Shown in pieces: positions 39,240 to 47,913 of a stretch of 51,307 bases of DNA. This stretch comes from Coxiellaceae bacterium (GTDB lineage: Bacteria > Pseudomonadota > Gammaproteobacteria > Berkiellales > Berkiellaceae). Location of the stretch: the NCBI GenBank assembly GCA_947478905.1, contig CANJXG010000006.1, forward strand, positions 1-51,307. Reading direction: 5' to 3'. The notes under the pieces are model-generated. The model saw nothing but the letters and a program-made list of their open reading frames with translations, made no database searches and was not told where the DNA came from. A program made the position numbers and the translations under genes. Within the stretch, counting starts at the first letter, position 1. The number at the start of each line of letters is the position of its first letter.

Positions 39240-40391
39240 TTAGATATCTAATGGCACAGCACATAACCAGGGTATTAAACTTAACACTTCTAATTGATTT
39301 TTTTGATTTACATTTGGAGGGAATGTTATATTTCGAGTACACTCTTTCACTAATTGAATACATTTTGCTTGAGGAAAATAGCTTGAAAAATGTTTAAAAC
39401 CTGATGCTGGGTTGGTGTCAGCCCATTTAACTTCTATAATATGCGTGGCTTTAGAATCAATACAAATTAAAAAGTCAACTTCTTTACCATCATTTGTACG
39501 TAAATAATGTAATGATGTATTTTTTCCGGTAGTATCCTCTATATATTCTAGTTCTTTTATCAAAGCACAGGCCACTATATTTTCTAAACGAGCGCCTTTA
39601 TCATCACCAGCATAAGTATGATCATAAAAATAATATTTTGGCTCTTTCAGTAATGATCTAGCAATATTATTGGAATAAGGCGTAACTTTAAAAATGACGT
39701 ATAAATTTTCAAGGAGTTCTAACCAGCGTTTTATAGTACTAGCATCTACTTCTAGATCTCGCGCTAAATTAGCATAAGAGATACTTGATCCAATGCGAGT
39801 TTTTAGTAGCTCAACAAGTGTTTCAATATTTTTAATATCTTTGACAGTATATAAATCGAGTAGATCTTGTCTGAGAATAATATCTAAATGCGTTTTTCTC
39901 CATCGTTTATAATACGTTTCATTACCTTCTAAAAAAGGCTCTGGAAAACCACTACAATGCCATAGAGTCTCAAATAGAATTGCAGGTGTTTGTGATAAAA
40001 AAAGCGTAGCTTCTTTTAAATCTAAAGGGTGTAATCGATAAGAAAAATATCGACCTGCTAAAGAATCTCCCATTTTTCTATGAATATCAAGTCGAGCACT
40101 TCCTGTTACTAAGTATTGAGGGGGAATACCTTCGGTATCATAAACCCCTTTTAACCATTGTTTCCAATTTTTCATTTTATGAAGTTCATCAAAAATGATT
40201 AATGATTTATGCCTATCCCATATTTTTTGACGTAGGATTAAACGATGTTCAGCGGAATCATAATTTAGGTAATCAAAAGAAGATGTTAGTTTTTTAGCTA
40301 ATGTGGTTTTCCCGCATTGCCTAGCGCCCATTAAGAGGACTATTTTATGCGTTAGATCAGAAATTAGATGAGTTTTAAGAATTCTATCCAT
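39240..40391 (-). CDS. AAA ATPase with DUF4143-type C-terminal region (second copy)
   Basis: A 383-residue member of the same family as the gene at 13420. Walker A is G-A-R-Q-C-G-K-T (residues 22-29), Walker B L-I-I-F-D-E-L (D68, E69), followed by V-T-G-S-A-R. The middle contains a possible winged-helix segment (S-Y-A-N-L-A-R-D-L-E-V-D-A-S-T-I-K-R-W). The C-terminal PD-(D/E)XK-like set is E304, D306, E320 and K322. The two copies are clearly divergent, so this is not a recent duplication. It is transcribed away from pilY1, 78 nt downstream of its stop. Its promoter leaves almost no 5' leader (see separate entry). Biological role unknown. Confidence 0.85.
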   Translation of the reverse strand: MDRILKTHLISDLTHKIVLLMGARQCGKTTLAKKLTSSFDYLNYDSAEHRLILRQKIWDRHKSLIIFDELHKMKNWKQWLKGVYDTEGIPPQYLVTGSARLDIHRKMGDSLAGRYFSYRLHPLDLKEATLFLSQTPAILFETLWHCSGFPEPFLEGNETYYKRWRKTHLDIILRQDLLDLYTVKDIKNIETLVELLKTRIGSSISYANLARDLEVDASTIKRWLELLENLYVIFKVTPYSNNIARSLLKEPKYYFYDHTYAGDDKGARLENIVACALIKELEYIEDTTGKNTSLHYLRTNDGKEVDFLICIDSKATHIIEVKWADTNPASGFKHFSSYFPQAKCIQLVKECTRNITFPPNVNQKNQLEVLSLIPWLCAVPLDI

Positions 40392-40396
40392 TGTTT

Positions 40397-40454
40397 ATTC
40401 TAGCATCTATCCCTGAATAGTCAAGAGTATTCAGGGATGCACCCCCGAATACTC
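40397..40454 (-). promoter_or_regulatory. Promoter and three-arm repeat ahead of second ATPase gene
   Basis: On the - strand TTGACT (40419-40424), a 16-nt spacer and TAGAAT (40397-40402) form a promoter whose -10 ends 5 nt before the ATG, predicting a leaderless mRNA. Three related arms overlap it: ATCCCTGAATA (40409-40419), its complement at 40428-40438, and a second near-complement at 40443-40454 that pairs with 40425-40436 at 11 of 12 positions. One arm lies within the -35/-10 spacer, as an operator would. The outer pair may also end pilY1 transcription. Confidence 0.55.
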
Positions 40455-40469
40455 ATTTTTCAACCTATT

Positions 40470-43400
40470 TTACCGTAAAATATTCCAGTTTTGTCTGCCA
40501 GAAGGGCCTTTACTTGGATTTTCGGTAATAGTACTTGCTCCTGTTGACCCGCTCATGACTTTTATTTCTTTTGTTTTGTCGGGCGTAAGAAATACAGTCG
40601 GAGTGGCGGTTACCCCTACTGTAGATTTTATGCCGCCAGGCGTTGCACTAATAGCATTTCCACTACTATCTTTTAAGATATAATCCATGTTATCAAACAA
40701 TCCATCTCGATTTAAATCAAAAGGTGGCGCTATAGGCGTGCCCCCTGTATCAGCGTTAAGCTCCATGAGCCAACTAGAGCCCCCTACTGAACAAACAGAA
40801 GGAGAGGGCAACATCGTTGAAAAAATAACATTATTGCCTCGTAAAATTGCAGGAGAGATTTGCCTTTCCCCGAAATTACTTGAATTATTAGCAGCTTGAA
40901 GATTAATATACCATCCGAGATTTTGATTAGGGGCTTGCCAATTTATCCCATAGTTGCTCACTTGTCTTAATTGCACCGTATTTCCATTAAAAGTTTGTGA
41001 AATTTCATTAAGGATTTGTTGTTGTAATAATTGAGATTTAGTGACTGTAGTGCCATCGAGTTTATCCAAAATAGCATACAAAGATTGGGTGACTTGATTG
41101 GTTGCACTATTATCATTAGGTTCTAAAAATTTTCCAGTACCAAAATAGAGTAAAATACCTGCTGAGGGACCATTAGGATGAAAACGAGCAATAGGTGCAG
41201 TGGTAATAGGTTGATCTCCTGCAGTGACGGATTGAGCACTAAATAAGGTAGAAGCCGCTGTTTTCCAATTGACAGGATTTGCATTGCGCAAATCAAATTT
41301 CCAAAGATTGCCTAATAAATCACCAGCATAGACATAATCAACGATGTGATCTCCATCCACATCTACTAGATAAGGTTGGGCCAAGCCATTGGGGGTTGTG
41401 GTATTTGCTGCACCTACTGGGATTTTAATGTAATCAGTATCTACTGTCCAAACATCATCGATACCCTGATTGATAAATAAAATATACAAAGCAGCTTTGC
41501 CGGTTGTGCTTGCATACCCATCTGCTTCAGTATTATTATAACCATTTCCAAAAATAGCTGCCCATTGTGTTCCACCAGCCGTAGTAGATCTAACTTTAGC
41601 AATTTGGATAGTGCTATTGAGATAGCCCATATCCGGATCATCTTCATCACTAAATTCCCATAGTAAAATACTATTGGCATTGGCTTCTTTGAAAGTGGAA
41701 GGATCAGTAATATCCAGTGCAAAAACACCTTGACCACCATTGGCTAGATTGCCTAATAAAACCGTTCTCCAATTATTATTAATGATAATATCAGCTTCTG
41801 AGGGAGAACCATCTACAAAATAAAGATGGGTATAGGTGGGTTCGCTTAAAGAGGGCAAATTGAAATTCATTTTACGATTCCCAGGAACATACGCGAGTAT
41901 TTCACTGCCGGTATTAGCATTAAAAATGTGCAGCATGCCATCATTCCCACCAATAGCCACCATGCCAGTTCTATTTTGATAAGTTGATCTAAAAGTGCTA
42001 TAAGATGCCACATCAAAGGTGTCGGAATACAAGCGTCCAGGCGGAGCAATATAAAGTGGATTAGAGTTAATAAAATCCCCTAATATAGATTTACGATTTC
42101 TAAATCCTTCTGCCCCATTATTTTGAACTTCTTGCGTTCTATCGCCTCGCAAATAATCTATTAGACGTTGACCATAGAGCTGATTTGAAGTAACTTGCGT
42201 TGCTAAGGTTGCATTGGCAGGATAAGGTGCAAATTTTAATAAATTGGCAACTCGTACAGGTAATGCACTACTTACTTTTAAAGCGCTATAATTAGCAGGC
42301 CATCTAAAAGGAATACCGATTTTGCTCCCACTGACAAAATTAGGAGTAATAATAACTCTATTATTAGCAGCAATTCCAGCATTGTTAGAGGCTGCTACAA
42401 TCGGTAAAGTACAAGCTCCGCCCGTTAAAATACAACCACTACTCCAAGAAGGGGTAGTCGATAAAACGCCGGTTATGCTAATAGGATAGGCTAGCAGGCT
42501 TCCCGACCAGCCTTGAGAGTCAAATTGGGCACGATAAAGATTAGAATCTATTTGTAAAACCGTTGAATTTTGTGCCACTCCTGAAGCGCTACTGACTCGG
42601 CTTGCAATATTGCTTAAAGAGCTTGCTAAACCATTTTGAATTTGTTGTGGAGATTGTGCAGAGGTGTAAGTGCCTTTACTATTATAAGAGGCATGCCATA
42701 CATCATCTATTTTTGCAGGCGTAGAGGTAGTGGGATCTCCCCAGTTACTACTTTCTGTAAGGGGGGGATTAGGCCACCCATCATTATCCGTATCTACTAA
42801 ATTGCCTATTGCACCAAAAGCAATAGTAAAAGTTACCATATGCTGATAAGTTGCCGCATCAAAAGGGTTAGGAAACACATCATTGGGGAGTGCACTCAAA
42901 TCAGTGACATAATAATAACGTGCCACATCTGCGAGCGTAACCTTAAAACCATCTCTGTCAACATCACTATTCACTGTGCTCAGTGAGGAAGGATCCCAAT
43001 AGCCATCGGTGAGTAATAGACTAAAATTTTGTTGGCAAGAATGGGTAATAGGAGTGGGACGAGAAGATAAATTCCCTGCATAGTATCTTCCTACTAGCTC
43101 TAACCCGCTTAAAAGAGGCGTGCCTAGCGCTTGCCATTCATAACTCGTTAAGCTAGATAATAATGTGGAATTTTGCGTTGTAAAATCGGTGGTGCCAGAA
43201 GCAGGCATTTCAACGAAAAGGCTATTGTTATTATTAATAACACTTAACCCATATCGAAAATCTGGAAAATTATATACAACAGAGCTTACTGCATTTTTAG
43301 CAGCAAGGGAGCGACGACGAGAGTATTGATACCAATTGGCAATATTTTGCGTGGCTGCAGGAATCGTTCTACATCCTGCACCCCCTGTACTTGCATATCC

Positions 43401-44297
43401 TAAAGATCCATTAAAAATTTGTTGAACTAAATCAGAACCCCCTAATACATTATAGCAAGCAGAGTTATCTGTTAATGTGACAGATAAGGTTGCAGTTTGA
43501 TTAATATTCGTTTTACTAGGAGCGCAAGTATATTTATAAACACGCACATTGCTTGCACCAACAATTACTTTAATATGGCTATCCCATAAATCAACCATAC
43601 CATTAGGGGTAGTATTATAGTTTACATTTGTGCCTCTTGTGGGCCGGGCACCCGTAAAACCTTTATCATCTATCCACACATCATAAGGGAATCCAATCAT
43701 CCCTGTCATGGTAACACTGGTTCCTAAATTTCGAGTGACAGAATATCCTAAAGTACCTTGTTTAGGGTTGCTTCTAGCGGCTGTAAAAGAAGCATTGGTA
43801 CAGGCTGCGGTGCCCAGACAGGTTGTATTCCAGGGGGTATAGGTTGTATTGGGATCATAATAAATAACATTCACATCATTTGAAAAAAAACGCCAATCTG
43901 AGGTTCCCGATTCAGGGCAAGCTTCAATAGAATTATAGGAAAGATCGTTACAGTTATAGGAATATTTATTGTCAGTGGCTTTATATATGTATACAAAGTC
44001 ACGATAACCCGATCCCCCGTATCCTCTTTGAGTGCCATCGCTTGCTTGAGACCCACAGGCGGTGCTATTATAAGTGCCCCCTGAATTAGGATCATAAGCA
44101 CAAGCTTCCCACACTGAGCTGGAGATTAAACTTTCCCAATCCATTGAGCCAGAATCATCCAACATAAAAAACACATTAGGCTTAGCAGAGTTACTTAGTA
44201 GTAGGGGGCCAGTCGATAAGCTTAGTAAAGCCGCAGATAAAGATTGATAAGGCAAAATACATGCAGATAGTACAAATAATTGGAGGATTATTTTCAT
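40470..44297 (-). CDS. pilY1: Type IV pilus tip adhesin PilY1
   Basis: PilY1 is the large secreted protein that caps and primes type IV pili and acts in adhesion and surface sensing. The 1275-residue product has a signal peptide (about residues 1-22) and a von Willebrand A-type domain starting at once with MIDAS D47-D-S-G-S51. A long linker leads to the C-terminal beta-propeller with a calcium loop near residue 980 (D-V-D-G-D-H-I-V-D). Further EF-like loops (D-T-D-N-D-G-W; D-L-N-R-D-G-L-F-D) are present. It is the last and longest gene of the minor-pilin operon, 213 nt after pilX. Length and layout match Legionella and Pseudomonas PilY1. Confidence 0.93.
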   Translation of the reverse strand: MKIILQLFVLSACILPYQSLSAALLSLSTGPLLLSNSAKPNVFFMLDDSGSMDWESLISSSVWEACAYDPNSGGTYNSTACGSQASDGTQRGYGGSGYRDFVYIYKATDNKYSYNCNDLSYNSIEACPESGTSDWRFFSNDVNVIYYDPNTTYTPWNTTCLGTAACTNASFTAARSNPKQGTLGYSVTRNLGTSVTMTGMIGFPYDVWIDDKGFTGARPTRGTNVNYNTTPNGMVDLWDSHIKVIVGASNVRVYKYTCAPSKTNINQTATLSVTLTDNSACYNVLGGSDLVQQIFNGSLGYASTGGAGCRTIPAATQNIANWYQYSRRRSLAAKNAVSSVVYNFPDFRYGLSVINNNNSLFVEMPASGTTDFTTQNSTLLSSLTSYEWQALGTPLLSGLELVGRYYAGNLSSRPTPITHSCQQNFSLLLTDGYWDPSSLSTVNSDVDRDGFKVTLADVARYYYVTDLSALPNDVFPNPFDAATYQHMVTFTIAFGAIGNLVDTDNDGWPNPPLTESSNWGDPTTSTPAKIDDVWHASYNSKGTYTSAQSPQQIQNGLASSLSNIASRVSSASGVAQNSTVLQIDSNLYRAQFDSQGWSGSLLAYPISITGVLSTTPSWSSGCILTGGACTLPIVAASNNAGIAANNRVIITPNFVSGSKIGIPFRWPANYSALKVSSALPVRVANLLKFAPYPANATLATQVTSNQLYGQRLIDYLRGDRTQEVQNNGAEGFRNRKSILGDFINSNPLYIAPPGRLYSDTFDVASYSTFRSTYQNRTGMVAIGGNDGMLHIFNANTGSEILAYVPGNRKMNFNLPSLSEPTYTHLYFVDGSPSEADIIINNNWRTVLLGNLANGGQGVFALDITDPSTFKEANANSILLWEFSDEDDPDMGYLNSTIQIAKVRSTTAGGTQWAAIFGNGYNNTEADGYASTTGKAALYILFINQGIDDVWTVDTDYIKIPVGAANTTTPNGLAQPYLVDVDGDHIVDYVYAGDLLGNLWKFDLRNANPVNWKTAASTLFSAQSVTAGDQPITTAPIARFHPNGPSAGILLYFGTGKFLEPNDNSATNQVTQSLYAILDKLDGTTVTKSQLLQQQILNEISQTFNGNTVQLRQVSNYGINWQAPNQNLGWYINLQAANNSSNFGERQISPAILRGNNVIFSTMLPSPSVCSVGGSSWLMELNADTGGTPIAPPFDLNRDGLFDNMDYILKDSSGNAISATPGGIKSTVGVTATPTVFLTPDKTKEIKVMSGSTGASTITENPSKGPSGRQNWNILR

Positions 44298-44310
44298 TGT
44301 TTTAATTGTT

Positions 44311-44356
44311 GCACGGTATATTGTAGGGGCACGGTGACCGGCCTCTACCCCTCAGA
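44311..44356. repeat. GC-rich intergenic element between pilX and pilY1
   Basis: In an AT-rich gap, this segment contains the imperfect palindrome GTAGGGGC...GCCTCTAC (44323-44348) and a 7-nt direct repeat GCACGGT at 44311 and 44329. Composition and form suggest a dispersed palindromic element rather than pilus-specific sequence. Confidence 0.35.
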
Positions 44357-44510
44357 TATAAACAGGGTAGAAAATATTATATGGTTATTTAAAACTCTAC
44401 CACAAATAAAGGGGACATGACAAATAAAGGATATCCCAGTTGATTGTATTACTTGTATTAATCTGCCCTTTGCTGTTATAGGGTATAAGAAGTTTTGCGA
44501 AAAAATAAAA

Positions 44511-45041
44511 TTAATTAAATTGTATAGAGTAAATAGATTGGACCACGGATTTAGAATTATCTGTTGCTCCGTTACCCTGTGCAGTAACACGATAATAATA
44601 ATAGCCTCTGCCAGAGGCGCGGGTTTGTGGATTTAAATCATAAGGTATAAAACTATATTGTTCTATCACATACCTAGGTTGTGTTTTGGCTTGTTGAATT
44701 TTTCCGCTATAGGGCGTGCCATAGGTTGCCCACCAAGAGGCATTTTGGGTTTTGAGATTGCTCACGCCATTCAGATTAAACACAGGGCACGCTGCAGGGT
44801 TACACGCAGCTGTACTTGTAGGAGGGATAACTTGTTGTTTTAACCATCCTTCGGCATCGGTGAGTGCTGATTCTGCAGCTTGAAAAGCAATGTTTTGATC
44901 CCGCTGATTACCCGTTAATTTTTCAGAGGTGGTACTTAAATTCATCACTGAAATAGCTAATATTGTCAAAACGAGTAACATCATAAGGCTTACTAACAAT
45001 ACGGAGCCTTTTTGATTTTTTAAAATGATAGTAGGGTGCAT
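44511..45041 (-). CDS. pilX: Minor pilin PilX
   Basis: PilX is a minor pilin of the priming complex that starts type IV pilus assembly with PilV, PilW, FimU and PilY1. The 176-residue protein has a prepilin-like start with cleavage expected at K-G|S-V-L-L-V-S-L-M-M-L-L-V-L-T-I. The PilX signature G-N-Q-R-D-Q-N-I-A-F-Q-A-A-E-S-A-L follows. The rest is variable, as in relatives. It lies 3 nt after pilW on the - strand. Confidence 0.9.
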   Translation of the reverse strand: MHPTIILKNQKGSVLLVSLMMLLVLTILAISVMNLSTTSEKLTGNQRDQNIAFQAAESALTDAEGWLKQQVIPPTSTAACNPAACPVFNLNGVSNLKTQNASWWATYGTPYSGKIQQAKTQPRYVIEQYSFIPYDLNPQTRASGRGYYYYRVTAQGNGATDNSKSVVQSIYSIQFN

Positions 45042-45044
45042 AGT

Positions 45045-45821
45045 TTAACTCGGCATGGCTCGGTTTCTAAGTTGAACGCTAAAAGGAAAGGTTTTTCTAA
45101 TTTTTCTATCTAAAGCAGGGGTAAAAGGGGTTCCCGCTAGTTGATAGGTGTTACTTTGTGCGCGTGTATTAATGTCATCTGTAGAGCGTAATAATAATGC
45201 CACCCGTACGCTTACGATATTATTTAAATTAATGCCTGCATAATTAGGAACTACATAGCGATCGGCAGAATTATCTCCATTGAGATCTTCCCCAAATAAT
45301 ACTTGCATATTTTCTACTCCATCTATTAAAACTGCAGTAGTATTATTGGGAGAGGCATTATTATTTATTGCTTGACATTGTAATTGAAGGTTTGAATTGA
45401 TAGAAAAAATATTAGTTGCAATCGTATTAGAATCTACAGGTTGATTAAGACAATCTCTAATGCTTCCATCAGGGGTCCCGGTTCCATTGCCACTGCCTTG
45501 ATATCGAATCGTTAAAATATCACTGCCATTGACCCCTGTGGTCGCTGAAATATAGGGGTTCGTGCTAGTAAATAGGGTGGTGGTCGCTGCAAATTGGGTG
45601 TTGACCGGAGGAGATCGATATCCACTTAAGCGAATTTTTTGTGATAAAGATTCAGATAAAAAACGTCCATTTTCTTGTAATTGTGCATACCCATTACTCA
45701 GAAGGTAACTTTGCTTGCTACTGAAAAAAATTTGTAAAATAGCGCCTAAAATTAAAAAACTCACAGTGATTGCAATGAGTAATTCTACTACAGAAAATCC
45801 AGGATGCGCCCTGTGTTTCAT
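45045..45821 (-). CDS. pilW: Minor pilin PilW
   Basis: The 258-residue product has the class III prepilin leader with the cleavage motif P-G|F-S-V-V-E-L-L-I-A-I-T-V and the characteristic S-K-Q-S-Y-L-L-S-N-G-Y-A-Q-L-Q-E-N-G-R-F segment of PilW. PilW connects the priming minor pilins with PilY1 at the tip. It overlaps pilV by 4 nt (45818-45821), implying coupled translation. Confidence 0.92.
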   Translation of the reverse strand: MKHRAHPGFSVVELLIAITVSFLILGAILQIFFSSKQSYLLSNGYAQLQENGRFLSESLSQKIRLSGYRSPPVNTQFAATTTLFTSTNPYISATTGVNGSDILTIRYQGSGNGTGTPDGSIRDCLNQPVDSNTIATNIFSINSNLQLQCQAINNNASPNNTTAVLIDGVENMQVLFGEDLNGDNSADRYVVPNYAGINLNNIVSVRVALLLRSTDDINTRAQSNTYQLAGTPFTPALDRKIRKTFPFSVQLRNRAMPS

Positions 45822-46417
45822 AAAGACAGCTCCAACACATATTGCTGCAAAGTTCCAGGATTTTGTTGGTCGACTCTTTCAGTCCACCATACTTTAATTG
45901 AATACACTGTTTTTCCTGATGGGGGTGCAATATTATCACAAGCAGGATTAGTGGGCGTACCATCTTTAGGGGTTGAATCGATACAGACAATGCCGGCACC
46001 ATTAGGGAGTTCAGCGCTCACTTTTGGATACCAGCTTGTTGCGGGTGCGCCTGCTAAAGTTGCATTCCACTCATAAAAGTCATGTTGTGCCATTTGGGTT
46101 GTTGTGCAACTTGAATTATTTGCAGCGCCATCCCCCCCTTTTCCTAAGCAGTTAGGATTGCCCACGGCTAAGCCGGTCGGATTATTATAGGGACCCGTTC
46201 GTCCTAAGTTCGCGGCCACAGGATTAGCACGTATTCTATCGGCCATATCAGCAGCTAATAGATTGGCTGTAGAGCGTAAAAGAGAATCATGGGTTAAGCG
46301 AAGACTGTATATTTGTAATTTGGCTAAAGCGAGTAGCCCTACTGAAAAAATGACAATAGCAATCAGCACTTCTATCAGTGTAAAGCCAGATGAAAATGTA
46401 GATAATTTTTTATCCAT
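45818..46417 (-). CDS. pilV: Minor pilin PilV
   Basis: The 199-residue product carries the prepilin motif S-G|F-T-L-I-E-V-L-I-A-I-V-I-F-S-V-G-L-L-A and the PilV-type segment L-A-A-D-M-A-D-R-I-R-A-N-P. It belongs to the type IV pilus priming complex. It lies between fimU (30-nt gap) and pilW (4-nt overlap). Confidence 0.92.
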   Translation of the reverse strand: MDKKLSTFSSGFTLIEVLIAIVIFSVGLLALAKLQIYSLRLTHDSLLRSTANLLAADMADRIRANPVAANLGRTGPYNNPTGLAVGNPNCLGKGGDGAANNSSCTTTQMAQHDFYEWNATLAGAPATSWYPKVSAELPNGAGIVCIDSTPKDGTPTNPACDNIAPPSGKTVYSIKVWWTERVDQQNPGTLQQYVLELSL

Positions 46418-46447
46418 AATATTTCATTATAGAGTGAAATTGAGGGT

Positions 46448-46990
46448 TTAACAGGCGATAGGAGTGCTGATGATTCTGCCCGTGGTGGTAATGGTAAGGC
46501 TTCTGGCATTATTTCCAGTACATCCAGTTGCGCTAATCGTAAAAACCATATTGCTCGTAGCAGATAGAGGAAATCCTGTTGAAGTATAGGTTGCAACGCC
46601 ACTGCTAGGGGTATTAGTCATCGCATAGCCTGAGCCTAAAATTTGTTGTATTCGTAATAAAATTTCAGTTGTATTATTATCAAAATTAGTATCTTCATTA
46701 GGGTTGGTAAAGATAATCCAGCCATTATTCCAGTTGGATCCGCAAGAATTTAAATTGGCGTTTGCTGCGGCGCACACGGAAACAGAAACTCCGCGTTTGA
46801 TGGCTTCAGAGCGGGCTAAATTGAGTGCAGAAGCAAGTTCGTTTGCTAAAGATAGAGTTCGGTTATTTTGCAACACAGATCGAAAGCTAGGCACTGCCAT
46901 CGTTACGAGTATGACTAGTACTATAATAACGACCAGAAGCTCAAATACAGTAAAAGCAGAAGCGGATTTTTTAGCACGTAACCTATTCAT
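46448..46990 (-). CDS. fimU: Minor pilin FimU/FimT-type (GspH fold)
   Basis: A 180-residue pseudopilin with a GspH-type body: L-A-N-E-L-A-S-A-L-N-L-A-R-S-E-A-I-K-R-G, then the S-x-x-W-x-x-G-W-I-I-F segment. The N-terminal helix is F-T-V-F-E-L-L-V-V-I-I-V-L, with the essential Glu5. The residue before the predicted cleavage site is Ala (S-A-S-A|F) instead of the near-invariant Gly, so processing by PilD may be inefficient. It may be the FimU subunit; FimT and FimU are hard to tell apart from sequence. It follows fimT by 29 nt. Confidence 0.85.
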   Translation of the reverse strand: MNRLRAKKSASAFTVFELLVVIIVLVILVTMAVPSFRSVLQNNRTLSLANELASALNLARSEAIKRGVSVSVCAAANANLNSCGSNWNNGWIIFTNPNEDTNFDNNTTEILLRIQQILGSGYAMTNTPSSGVATYTSTGFPLSATSNMVFTISATGCTGNNARSLTITTTGRIISTPIAC

Positions 46991-47019
46991 CTTATAGAGT
47001 TTAGCATATTTGACTACAC

Positions 47020-47559
47020 TCAGGTGCGGCGTACTCGGCCGGTGAGGGAAATAAAAATAATATGAGCAGCAGTAGATTTTTTAGATTGTACGATAATTCT
47101 TCCATCGTTTTGTGAGCGTCCACAAGGGGTAAATTGAATATGTTGGGCACACGTGCTAAAGATTCCAGTAATACTTGAATCTGTATGAGGATACTGATTT
47201 ACTTGAATAATTTCTTGATGATCAGAGTGGGTTAAAGGTTTAGTATAAATTAAATACCCCTTATTCCAATTCGATGAGCAGGTGCTTGTGTCTTGCATTC
47301 CACACACCCCTACAATTTGATTTCTTTTGATTGCTTCAGAGCGCGCATATTGTAAATGATGTACTAAATCATCGGTCAGTAAGTTTGAGGCAGTGCTAGA
47401 AATATTGGGTAAAAAATAATAAATAGCACTCCCTATACTCATAGAGATAATGCTTAATACTATTAGTATTTCTATAAGCGTAAAGCCGGCACTATGGGAG
47501 ATGGCTTTGGCTGCAATAGTAGAGGTTTGATTTTTGGATTGCTTGGGTTTTGGTGACAT
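47020..47559 (-). CDS. fimT: Type IV pilus pseudopilin FimT-type (GspH fold)
   Basis: A second GspH-type pseudopilin with motif S-A-G|F-T-L-I-E-I-L-I-V-L and body H-H-L-Q-Y-A-R-S-E-A-I-K-R-N-Q-I-V-G-V-C. The ATG at 47559 gives 179 residues with a 25-residue leader; another ATG at 47568 adds three residues. Nearly the whole leader peptide is encoded inside the upstream PP0621-like gene (overlap 47492-47559, different frame). FimT-type proteins in Legionella bind DNA during natural transformation; whether this is that protein cannot be decided here. Confidence 0.85.
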   Translation of the reverse strand: MSPKPKQSKNQTSTIAAKAISHSAGFTLIEILIVLSIISMSIGSAIYYFLPNISSTASNLLTDDLVHHLQYARSEAIKRNQIVGVCGMQDTSTCSSNWNKGYLIYTKPLTHSDHQEIIQVNQYPHTDSSITGIFSTCAQHIQFTPCGRSQNDGRIIVQSKKSTAAHIIFISLTGRVRRT

Positions 47560-47764
47560 AAATACCACATTGTGCGCATTGTACTAAAAGCTCATTATCA
47601 TTTATATGAGGCGTTTGCTTATCATCATAAAATGGATTATTTGAGAAGTTGTTTTTTGTAAATTTATTTAGTTTTCGAACGATAAACCATTTAAATAACC
47701 AACCTAAAGCGGTTAAAGCCCACCAAAAGAGAATAAATCCTAAAATAAGTTGAATAATGATCAT
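47492..47764 (-). CDS. PP0621-family small membrane zinc-ribbon protein
   Basis: A 90-residue protein with an N-terminal membrane helix (about residues 3-26), a basic linker and a C-terminal zinc-ribbon-like set C63-x2-C66 ... C84-x3-H88. The order C-A-Q-C-G-I-Y followed by Y-Y-C-S-Q-S-H is that of the uncharacterised PP0621 family, often found near type IV pilus genes in gammaproteobacteria. It is the first gene of the - strand pilin cluster and overlaps fimT by 68 nt, so its translation probably drives fimT translation. Function unknown. Confidence 0.8.
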   Translation of the reverse strand: MIIIQLILGFILFWWALTALGWLFKWFIVRKLNKFTKNNFSNNPFYDDKQTPHINDNELLVQCAQCGIYVTKTQAIQKSNLYYCSQSHLP

Positions 47765-47811
47765 GTCTGCGTGTCTCGTTAAGGGTTCGTTCTCATAGAT
47801 ATTCCTTTGGA

Positions 47812-47845
47812 CATTATAAAGGCAGAAGCCCTTTATGGTATAATG
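47812..47845. promoter_or_regulatory. Divergent -10 elements between the pilin cluster and fmdB-like gene
   Basis: The segment is an imperfect palindrome with TATAAT on the + strand at 47839-47844 and TATAAT on the - strand at 47813-47818. It lies between divergent genes (- strand start 47764, + strand start 47914). Matching -35 elements are poor, so the assignment rests on the -10 boxes and position. Confidence 0.45.
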
Positions 47846-47913
47846 ATTTATGAAAAACTAGCTTTGTTAGTTATATGTCTTTTTATTATGTTAATATAAC
47901 TTGAGAATAAATT

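Noticed and set aside
39209-39397. + strand ORF across the ATPase gene end
   Set aside because: It is mostly antisense to the 39240-40391 gene and has no family features.
44345-44590. - strand ORF between pilX and pilY1
   Set aside because: It overlaps the end of pilX and the GC-rich element; composition and lack of motifs suggest chance.
45718-46076. Alternative-frame ORFs over pilV and pilW on both strands
   Set aside because: They are shadows of well-supported minor-pilin genes.
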